A model generated the notes under the pieces. It worked only from the letters and a program-made list of their open reading frames with translations. It was not told the DNA's origin and made no database searches. The position numbers were made by a program, and so were the translations under genes. Below are positions 1-5,370 of a DNA stretch of 6,657 bases, piece after piece (position 1 is the first letter of the stretch; each line of letters starts with the position of its first letter). The DNA is taken from positions 1-6,657 of the forward strand of contig JACMQP010000288.1 of NCBI GenBank assembly GCA_014376915.1, in the 5' to 3' direction. Source of the DNA: Ramlibacter sp. Its GTDB lineage: Bacteria > Pseudomonadota > Gammaproteobacteria > Burkholderiales > Burkholderiaceae.

Positions 1-572
1 CGCGCCTGTTCGAACGCGCCGGCGCGGTGGTCGCACCGATGGAGCCGTTCATGACCCAGGCCATGCTCGATGGCATGGACCATTTCTGGCGCATGCGCAC
101 GCACATCGACATGAAGGCGCTGCCCGCGGCGACGAAGGCCAGGGTCCTGCCCTACATCCAGCGCTGGGGCGACAGCGCCGCCGGCATGACGGGCGAAGCC
201 GTGTTCAGGGCGTTCAGCCAGTTCCACGCGACGCGGCTGGCTGCGGTCAGCGCCTGCGGCAAATTCGACTACGTGATCTCGCCGACGTCGCCGGTCCCGG
301 CGCCGCCGGCAGATTGGGCGTCGCCGACCAACGACCCGCTGCGTCCGCTCGAGCACATCGGCTTCACCGTTGCGTACAACATGTCGGAGCAGCCGGCGGC
401 GTCCATCAACTGCGGCTACACCGCCGGCGGACTGCCGATCGGGCTGCAGATCGCCGGCCAGCGCTTCGACGATCTCGGCGTGCTGCAGGTCTCGCGTGCT
501 TTCGAGTTGATCCGGGAGGCGCAGCGCCCCTGGCCGCAGCCGCCCTCCGAAGCGCTGCAGCATGTGGACTGA
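1..572 (+). CDS. Amidase-signature family enzyme, C-terminal part (5' truncated by window edge)
   Basis: This is the last ~190 codons of an amidase-signature (AS) hydrolase, the family that cleaves amide bonds with a Ser-cisSer-Lys triad and includes GatA and bacterial amidases. The reading frame (codons from base 3) is open to the window edge and ends in TGA at 570-572, so the N-terminal half with the catalytic lysine and serines is outside and cannot be checked. The visible part carries family C-terminal hallmarks: FDYVISPTSPVPAP, then YNMSEQPAASINCG, then GLPIGLQIAGQRFDD, followed by a terminal helix and a Pro/Trp-rich tail. These segments pack around the substrate pocket in known AS enzymes. 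Its stop lies inside the next gene (11-nt overlap), so the two are very likely co-translated. The AS family call is firm. The substrate is unknown, and a GatA role is unlikely because gatB/gatC are absent and the partners are a TTC38-like protein and a hydrolase. Confidence 0.92.
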   Translation, partial: RLFERAGAVVAPMEPFMTQAMLDGMDHFWRMRTHIDMKALPAATKARVLPYIQRWGDSAAGMTGEAVFRAFSQFHATRLAAVSACGKFDYVISPTSPVPAPPADWASPTNDPLRPLEHIGFTVAYNMSEQPAASINCGYTAGGLPIGLQIAGQRFDDLGVLQVSRAFELIREAQRPWPQPPSEALQHVD

Positions 573-1899
573 CAGCTTCGGCAATCCGGTCGGACTGCAG
601 CACGCGGCCAGCCTGGCCAGTCTCAACGATTTCGCCGACGGCTTCGTCGCCAGCGAGGCGCGGGTCGGCAACATCCTCGACGCCGCCGCCGTCGACGAGG
701 CGCCGCTGGTGCAGGTCTATGCGGCCGCGCTCCACATGTTCGCGGAGACCCGCTCGGCCAGCGCCAACGCGCGCCCATTCCTGCATCGGGCGCTGGCGTC
801 GCCGCTGGCGCCGACAGCGCGCGAGCGAAGCTTCGTCGCGGCCGTGCAGGCCTGGGTCGATGGCGATGTGCTTCGCAGCGCCGGCGTGCTGGAGCAGCAT
901 CTGCGCGACTTTCCGCGCGACCTGGTGGCGCTCAAGCTGGCCCACTACCACTTCTTCAATCTGGGCGACGCGCCGGCCATGCTGCGCGTCGCGCTGGCGG
1001 CGCTGCCCGCTGCGGCTGACGTGCCCTACCTGCACGGCATGCTCGCGTTCGGCTGGGAGCAGTGCCATTTTCTGGAGCAGGCCGAGGTTTCCGCGCGCAA
1101 GGCGATCGCGATGGTGCGCAAGGAGCCGTGGGCCCACCATGCGCTGGCCCACGTGATGCTGACGCAGGGCCGCATCCGCGAAGGCCACGCGTTTCTCGCC
1201 GACGTCAGCGACAGCTGGGTGGGGCTGAACTCCTTCATGGTCACGCACAACTGGTGGCACCAGGCCCTGTTCGCGCTGGAGCTCGATCGCCATGGCGAAG
1301 TGCTGGCGCTGTACGACAACCAGGTCTGGGGCGTGGCCAAGGACTACAGCCAGGACGAGGTCAACGCGGTGTCGCTGCTGGCCCGGCTGGAGCTTGCGGG
1401 CGTCGATGTCGGCGACCGCTGGCAGGACCTGGCCGACCATTTGCTCCAGCACCTGGACGACCAGGTGCTGCCGTTCCTGGACATGCAGTATCTCTACGGC
1501 TTGGCGCGCGCCCGCCGGCCGCAGGCCGACCAGCTGCTGCGCAACATCGAGCACCATGCCGCGCAGGTGCCGCCGGCCCTGCAGCACACGTGGCAGCGCG
1601 TGTGCGTGCCGGCCAGCCGCGGACTGCTGGCGCACGCGCGTGGCGACTGGCAACGCGCGGTCGACGAACTCGGCCAGGCCCTGCCGCGGCTGACCGAGAT
1701 CGGCGGCAGCCACGCGCAGCGCGACCTGTTCTCGCAGGTGCATCTTGATGCCCTGGTCCGCAACGACAACCTGGTCGCCGCCCAGAACCTGCTGCAGCAG
1801 CACGTGCACAGCCAGCCCGAATCGCAGCGGTTGAGGCGCCAGTCGGCGGCGGTGTACCGGGGCCTCGGACTGGACGCGATCGCGGCGAGCCTCGAATGA
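562..1899 (+). CDS. TTC38-like tetratricopeptide-type protein
   Basis: The protein has 445 residues, is predicted soluble, and has no signal peptide or membrane segment that I can see. It resembles the TTC38 (tetratricopeptide repeat protein 38) family, found in bacteria and animals and without a well-established biochemical role. The diagnostic core is present: PWAHHALAHV (about residues 189-198), the following QGRIREG, then THNWWH (228-233) leading into ALFALELDRHGEVLALYD. The clustered invariant His and Trp (W190, H193, H197, H229, W231, W232, H233) look like a conserved pocket rather than a plain scaffold; that is my inference. Flanking sequence is Ala/Leu-rich helix pairs typical of degenerate TPRs, and the length is close to the usual ~450-470 residues. 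The ATG at 562 overlaps the amidase stop and the TGA overlaps the hydrolase ATG, so translation is probably coupled. No strong Shine-Dalgarno precedes it. A long open frame on the opposite strand is a GC artefact. Confidence 0.85.
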   Translation: MWTDSFGNPVGLQHAASLASLNDFADGFVASEARVGNILDAAAVDEAPLVQVYAAALHMFAETRSASANARPFLHRALASPLAPTARERSFVAAVQAWVDGDVLRSAGVLEQHLRDFPRDLVALKLAHYHFFNLGDAPAMLRVALAALPAAADVPYLHGMLAFGWEQCHFLEQAEVSARKAIAMVRKEPWAHHALAHVMLTQGRIREGHAFLADVSDSWVGLNSFMVTHNWWHQALFALELDRHGEVLALYDNQVWGVAKDYSQDEVNAVSLLARLELAGVDVGDRWQDLADHLLQHLDDQVLPFLDMQYLYGLARARRPQADQLLRNIEHHAAQVPPALQHTWQRVCVPASRGLLAHARGDWQRAVDELGQALPRLTEIGGSHAQRDLFSQVHLDALVRNDNLVAAQNLLQQHVHSQPESQRLRRQSAAVYRGLGLDAIAASLE

Positions 1900-2609
1900 G
1901 GCGGCTGATCCTGATCCCGGGGCTCGCTGGCGATACGGCGATGTGGCAGGCGCAGCTCGCCGCGCTGCCGGCAGAATGGAATGCCGTCGTCACCGACGTG
2001 CATATGCGCTACGACAGCATCCCCGCCATGGCGCAGGCGCTGCTGGTGGAGCACGAGGGGCCGCTGGTGCTTTGCGGCGCATCGATGGGCGGCATGATCG
2101 CGATGGAAGCGGCGCGCCAGGCTCCGCAGCGCATCCGCGGCCTGGCCCTGCTCGGCACCACTGCGCAGCCGGAGAGCGATGTCATGCGCAGGCTGCGCGA
2201 AGCGGCGATCGAGATGTTCGCGCAGGACCGCGTCGCCGAAGTGATCGGGCCGAACGTCGCCTTCGCTTTCCATCCGGACAACGCGCCCGCCCTCGCCCCC
2301 GCTTACCTCGAGTTCGTGCTGCGGGCCGGCGCCGGCCAGTTGATCCGGCAGAACCGCGCCGTGACCGGTCGCCCCGATGCCCGTGCCCACTTGCCTGCAG
2401 TCCGTTGCCCGACGCTGGTGCTGTGCGGTGACGCCGACCGGCTGGCGCCGCCGGAATGCTCGCGTGAAATCGCGGACCTGGTGCCCGATGCGCAGCTGGT
2501 GATGGTGCAGGACTGCGGCCACATGCTGACAATGGAGCGGCCGGAGGTCGTCAATGCCACGCTGACTGCCTGGCTTGGAACGTTGGATCCGGGAGCAAGT
2601 CCGGGGTGA
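1896..2609 (+). CDS. Alpha/beta-fold hydrolase
   Basis: This is a 237-residue, cytoplasmic-looking alpha/beta hydrolase. The N-terminus gives the first strand and oxyanion region (LILIPGLAGDTAMW, residues 4-17). The nucleophile elbow is GASMGG with Ser63, the acid is probably Asp181 in CGDADRLAPP, and the base is His209 in DCGHMLTMERP, so the full Ser-Asp-His triad is present in the right order. The cap region between about residues 95 and 160 is helical and short. The family covers esterases, lactonases, C-C hydrolases and haloperoxidase-like enzymes, and sequence alone does not fix the substrate. The ATG overlaps the TTC38-like stop (ATGA), making it the third gene of the operon with the amidase. 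One inference is that amidase and hydrolase act on successive amide and ester or lactone bonds of one compound. The gene ends 6 nt from the convergent coaD stop, with no obvious terminator between. Confidence 0.9.
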   Translation: MRRLILIPGLAGDTAMWQAQLAALPAEWNAVVTDVHMRYDSIPAMAQALLVEHEGPLVLCGASMGGMIAMEAARQAPQRIRGLALLGTTAQPESDVMRRLREAAIEMFAQDRVAEVIGPNVAFAFHPDNAPALAPAYLEFVLRAGAGQLIRQNRAVTGRPDARAHLPAVRCPTLVLCGDADRLAPPECSREIADLVPDAQLVMVQDCGHMLTMERPEVVNATLTAWLGTLDPGASPG

Positions 2610-2615
2610 CGGACG

Positions 2616-3116
2616 CTATTCCCGCCCGAGGCTGCGGACCTTCTCCACCAGCATCTGCTGCACGGTGGCCGAGACGAACTTGTCGACCTCGCCGCCGAGC
2701 ACAGCGATCTCCCGCACGAAGGTACTGCTGATGAACTGGTACTTGTCGCTGGGCGTGAGGAAGACGGTTTCCACGTCGGGCATCAGGCTGCGGTTCATGC
2801 CCGCAAGCTGGAATTCGTAGTCGAAGTCGGTCACCGCCCGCAAGCCGCGGACCATCGCCTTGCCACCGCGGGCCACGACGAAATCGCGCAGCAGGCCCGA
2901 GAAGCTTTCGACGGTCACCTGCTTGTAGCCGACGACCACGTCCTTGGCCATCTCGATGCGCTCCTGGAGCGTGAACATCGCTTTCTTGTGGTGGCCGGCC
3001 GCGACGGCCACGATCACCTTGTCAAACAACTGGGTTGCGCGCCGGATCACGTCTTCGTGGCCGAGTGTCATCGGGTCGAATGTGCCGGGATAAACGGCGA
3101 TCACGCTCTGGGCCAT
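2616..3116 (-). CDS. coaD: Phosphopantetheine adenylyltransferase (CoaD)
   Basis: CoaD transfers AMP from ATP to 4'-phosphopantetheine, giving dephospho-CoA, the penultimate step of coenzyme A synthesis in the cytoplasm. The protein is 166 residues against 159 in E. coli. It has the nucleotidyltransferase start YPGTFDP (9-15) and the HxGH-type signature TLGH (17-20), where many orthologues have TNGH. Further on are [12 protein letters not shown] (90-101), GMNRSLMP (106-113) and YQFISST (126-132), which form the ATP and pantetheine sites in the known structures. The ATG at 3116 is chosen because a strong GAGGAG ribosome-binding site lies 7 nt upstream (3124-3129), and the longer open frame upstream runs antisense-like through rsmD. 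It sits 53 nt after rsmD on the same strand, an arrangement common in proteobacteria. Many Burkholderiales have a ferredoxin gene next; here the next gene is instead a convergent hydrolase. Confidence 0.98.
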   Translation of the reverse strand: MAQSVIAVYPGTFDPMTLGHEDVIRRATQLFDKVIVAVAAGHHKKAMFTLQERIEMAKDVVVGYKQVTVESFSGLLRDFVVARGGKAMVRGLRAVTDFDYEFQLAGMNRSLMPDVETVFLTPSDKYQFISSTFVREIAVLGGEVDKFVSATVQQMLVEKVRSLGRE

Positions 3117-3123
3117 GTTTTTT

Positions 3124-3129
3124 CTCCTC
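3124..3129 (-). promoter_or_regulatory. Ribosome-binding site of coaD
   Basis: The minus strand reads GAGGAG, then an A-rich 7-nt spacer, then ATG. It is the clearest Shine-Dalgarno in the window and fixes the coaD start at 3116 inside a much longer open frame. Confidence 0.85.
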
Positions 3130-3169
3130 AACGGAACGCCGGCGCGGCTGCCGTCTCTTGCTGAGCGGA

Positions 3170-3757
3170 TTATGGGCCCGGTGGTGCTTTCAGGCGGCTG
3201 AGCAAATGGGCGTGGACGGCACCGGCGCGCAAGTGCTTGTGCAGCGCCAGGCCGAAAGGCGCCAGCCGCCCGTCGTCCCACGCGTCGGGCGCTTCCAGGT
3301 AGATCCAGCCGTCCGGCGAAACCGCGGCAGCCGCCGCCTTGAGCGCGGTGTCGTGCAGCTTGGCATCGTAGGGCGGGTCGAGCAGCACCAGGTCCATGCT
3401 GCCCGGCGCCAGTTGCTTCAGGACCGACAGGCCGTTGGCCCGCTGCACCACGACAGCGTGGGCGGAGAGCTTTTGCTGCAAGGCGCGCAACTGGGCGACC
3501 AGGGCGAGATCCTGTTCCACCAGCAGGACCTGGCCGGCGCCGCGCGAAGCCGCTTCCAGGCCCAGCGCGCCGGTGCCGGCAAAGGCGTCGATACAGCGCC
3601 AGCCGCCCAGATCCTGCCCTAGCCAGTTGAACAGGGTTTCGCGCACCCGGTCCGGGGTCGGGCGCAAGCCGGGCTTGTCCGCCACCGGCAGTTTGGTGCG
3701 TTTCCACTGTCCGCCGATGATGCGGACCTCGTTGGGGAGGGCTTTGGGTGCAGGCAT
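3170..3757 (-). CDS. rsmD: 16S rRNA (guanine(966)-N2)-methyltransferase RsmD
   Basis: RsmD uses S-adenosylmethionine to methylate N2 of G966 in 16S rRNA during 30S assembly. The protein has 195 residues, close to the ~198 of E. coli. It opens with the family N-terminus [14 protein letters not shown] (11-24), then [16 protein letters not shown] (31-46). The SAM-binding motif I is [17 protein letters not shown] (57-73), the acidic end of the next strand is VEQD (80-83), and the catalytic motif IV is DPPY (127-130), typical of N2-guanine methyltransferases. An in-frame TAG lies just 9 nt upstream of the ATG, so the start at 3757 cannot be moved far. Its Shine-Dalgarno is weak (AGAG about 9 nt upstream). 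It is the first gene of an rsmD-coaD pair, separated from the M16 genes by an intrinsic terminator. I find no convincing sigma-70 promoter in the short stretch before it. Confidence 0.97.
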   Translation of the reverse strand: MPAPKALPNEVRIIGGQWKRTKLPVADKPGLRPTPDRVRETLFNWLGQDLGGWRCIDAFAGTGALGLEAASRGAGQVLLVEQDLALVAQLRALQQKLSAHAVVVQRANGLSVLKQLAPGSMDLVLLDPPYDAKLHDTALKAAAAAVSPDGWIYLEAPDAWDDGRLAPFGLALHKHLRAGAVHAHLLSRLKAPPGP

Positions 3758-3825
3758 GGCCTGACTCTAATCGGTCGGGGACAGAGCAGGACACTGAAGC
3801 TCACTGGCCAGTCCCGCAAGCGGAG

Positions 3826-3858
3826 AAAAAAAAACGCAGTCCCGGGGCAGGGACCGCG
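3826..3858 (-). terminator. Rho-independent terminator on the minus strand
   Basis: Read on the minus strand, CGCGGTCCC pairs with GGGACTGCG (nine positions, one A/C mismatch) around a 6-nt loop, and the stem is followed at once by a run of nine T. This is a canonical intrinsic terminator. It lies about 140 nt beyond the stop of the downstream M16 gene and about 70 nt before rsmD, so it should end M16-operon transcription, or a short RNA starting in the gap. The plus strand has only a TTTT after the stem, so it is weaker in that direction. Confidence 0.85.
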
Positions 3859-3909
3859 CTTTTGAAACTCTTTTCTCTCTCTTCCTCCCCGGTTGCATGA
3901 CAGCCGGTC
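3826..3909 (-). ncRNA. Candidate small noncoding RNA (hypothetical)
   Basis: On the minus strand TTGCGG (3943-3938) and AAGAAT (3921-3916), 16 nt apart, form a weak sigma-70-like pair. A transcript starting near 3909 would run about 84 nt to the strong terminator at 3826-3858. It would consist of a short 5' part, a single-stranded 23-nt all-purine tract containing GGAGG, and the terminator hairpin with its U-run. This is the general build of Hfq-type small RNAs. The promoter matches only 3/6 and 4/6 consensus bases, so the same sequence may simply be the 3' untranslated region of the M16 operon, or a 3'-end-derived RNA. Confidence 0.25.
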
Positions 3910-3943
3910 AGCCGTATTCTTGCCCGGAAAGGCCAAACCGCAA

Positions 3944-3977
3944 GCCCGACCCCTGTCAGAGTTGACAGGGGTCGGGC
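3944..3977. repeat. Perfect 15-bp palindrome with T-tract, REP-like or terminator
   Basis: GCCCGACCCCTGTCA (3944-3958) is followed by the loop GAGT and its exact reverse complement (3963-3977), then ACC and seven T (3981-3987). On the plus strand this is a textbook intrinsic terminator, but no plus-strand gene lies upstream within 1.3 kb. On the minus strand, where the M16 gene has just ended, the T-run comes before rather than after the stem. The GGGGTC/GACCCC core with a GCACC-T-rich edge resembles short intergenic palindromes scattered in many proteobacterial genomes, some linked to REP-associated transposases. That resemblance is from memory. Confidence 0.7.
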
Positions 3978-3996
3978 ACCTTTTTTTCGACGTTTT

Positions 3997-5358
3997 TTAC
4001 TGGCGGACGGGCGGATCGGTCGCCCCGACGGTCACGACCACCATCCGGCCCGGCTGCAGCTTGCGGCCGAAGGCGGCCTTGACGTCGGCCACGGTCATCC
4101 GCTCGACCTGCCGGGTCCAGGTGTCCAGGTAGTCCAGCGGCAGGTCGTTCCAGGCGATGTTGGCGACGTTGTCAAGAAGCTTGCGGTTGCTGTCGATGCG
4201 CAGCGCAAAGCCGCCGACCAGGTTGTCCCTGGCTGCCTGCAACTCAGCCTCGGTCGGGCCATCGGTCACAAAGCGCTCCAGCACCTCGCGCGAGACCTTG
4301 ACCGCTTCCGCGGTCTGGTCCGGCCGGGTCTGCATACCCACGGTGAAGGCGCCCGCATGGAGGCCAGGGGAAAAGTAGCTGTAGACGCTGTACGACAGGC
4401 CGCGCTTCTCGCGCACTTCATTGGTCAGGCGCGACACGAAGCCGCCGCCGCCCAGGATGTAGTTGCCCACCGTGAGGGCAAAGAAATCCGGATCGTTGCG
4501 GCGGTAGCCGGGCTGGCCGATCAACACATGGGCCTGGGCCGACTGGAACGGAATCGCCTGAATCAGCGGCGCGGCCAGTGGCGTCACGTCACCCACCGGC
4601 GGCAGCGGCTGGCAGCCGGCCGCGCCCTGGGGCAACCTGGCCAGCAAGGCTGTGACCAGCGTTTCGGCCTGGGCCCGGGTGACGTCGCCCACCAGACTCA
4701 CCCTGGCGCGGCACGGCTCCACGTGGCTGCGGTAGAAGGCGCTCATGTCGCCGACGCCGATCTGCGCCAGCGACGCTTCGGTGGTGTCGAAGCCGTACGG
4801 ATGGCTGCCATACACGGCGGCGGCAAAGGCGCGGCCGGCGATCGTGGCCGGCCGGGTGTTGGCTTCGCGAATCGATGCCGACATCCGCTCCCGATCGCGC
4901 AGCCAGATCGGTTCCGGGAACGAGGGCTCGCCCAGCTGGCGGGCGGCCAGCTGCACGGCCTTGGGCAGCAAGTCGGGATAGGTCAGCGAGCGCATGCTGA
5001 AGCTCATGCGATCGGCGCTGGCGCCACCGCCGAAGCTGCCGCCCAGGTCGGCCCAGGCCTCGCTCACCTGGTTCTCGTCCAGCGCGGGGCCCTCCCCGGG
5101 CGCTATCCCCTTGGACGTCATCCGCGCCGTGACGCCGGCCAGCCCAGACCTGCCGACCGGGTCGCGCCGGGCACCGGCGTCGAAGTCGACCTGCACGTCC
5201 ACCATCGGGATGCCGTGACTTTCCACCAGCCAGACCCGGGCGCCGCTGGGCAGGCTCCACTGCTGGATCGGGATCGCCGCCTGCGCGGCCTGCGAAGAGA
5301 CAAGGACCAGGGCCACGGCGGCCAGCGCGCGGCGCGCCATCGAATTCATTGCTGTCAT
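3997..5358 (-). CDS. M16B family peptidase-like protein lacking the zinc motif, secreted
   Basis: This 453-residue M16B (MPP/insulinase-type) protein is the probable non-catalytic partner of the upstream M16 gene. The N-terminus is a Sec signal peptide: basic MARR, a hydrophobic stretch to about residue 22, and AQA|A cleavage near 27/28, so it should act in the periplasm. Aligning it with its neighbour, the zinc motif HVLEH is replaced, giving Gly75, Ala78 and Arg79 at the two His and one Glu; it cannot bind zinc normally. The rest is intact: HPYGF (186-190), the Gly-rich ILGGGGF (301-307), and EVREKRGLSYSVYS (314-327), whose Arg and Tyr bind the substrate backbone in M16B enzymes. Three in-frame ATGs (codons 1, 4, 7) could start it; starting at codon 7 also gives a normal signal peptide. 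It follows the upstream M16 stop by 12 nt, so the two are surely co-transcribed. TAA ends the gene at 3997. Confidence 0.93.
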   Translation of the reverse strand: MTAMNSMARRALAAVALVLVSSQAAQAAIPIQQWSLPSGARVWLVESHGIPMVDVQVDFDAGARRDPVGRSGLAGVTARMTSKGIAPGEGPALDENQVSEAWADLGGSFGGGASADRMSFSMRSLTYPDLLPKAVQLAARQLGEPSFPEPIWLRDRERMSASIREANTRPATIAGRAFAAAVYGSHPYGFDTTEASLAQIGVGDMSAFYRSHVEPCRARVSLVGDVTRAQAETLVTALLARLPQGAAGCQPLPPVGDVTPLAAPLIQAIPFQSAQAHVLIGQPGYRRNDPDFFALTVGNYILGGGGFVSRLTNEVREKRGLSYSVYSYFSPGLHAGAFTVGMQTRPDQTAEAVKVSREVLERFVTDGPTEAELQAARDNLVGGFALRIDSNRKLLDNVANIAWNDLPLDYLDTWTRQVERMTVADVKAAFGRKLQPGRMVVVTVGATDPPVRQ

Positions 5359-5370
5359 GTCGGTTCCGGA

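Larger units (their letters stand above)
3758..3996. other. Intergenic region between rsmD and the M16 operon
   Basis: This 239-nt stretch is the only sizeable noncoding part of the window. From the rsmD side it holds a featureless ~68 nt leader, the minus-strand terminator, a 23-nt pure pyrimidine (plus) / purine (minus) tract at 3868-3890, a weak minus-strand promoter-like pair and the perfect palindrome at 3944-3977. Base composition drops locally because of the A/T homopolymer tracts. Short open frames crossing it have no ribosome-binding site or protein similarity that I recognise. Confidence 0.8.

Noticed and set aside
406..1809. A 467-codon open frame on the minus strand opposite the TTC38-like gene
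   Set aside because: It is a shadow of the sense gene: low-complexity Gln/Arg/Ala/Val composition, no known motifs, and it also crosses the amidase end.
2585..2630. GTCC...GGAC short inverted repeat at the convergent junction as a terminator
   Set aside because: The stem is only 4 bp and no T-run follows on either strand.
3117..3794. N-terminal extension of coaD by about 226 codons in the same frame
   Set aside because: The extension lies out of frame over rsmD and is Arg/Gly/Pro/Ala-rich. The GAGGAG site next to the ATG at 3116 and normal CoaD length settle the start.
3791..3819. TTGCGG with CAGTGT 17 nt further as an rsmD promoter on the minus strand
   Set aside because: The -10 element matches only 2 of 6 consensus bases, too weak to report as a feature.
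3619..3936. Short minus-strand open frame of 105 codons crossing the intergenic terminator into rsmD
   Set aside because: It runs through the terminator hairpin and T-run, overlaps rsmD in another frame, and has no family resemblance.
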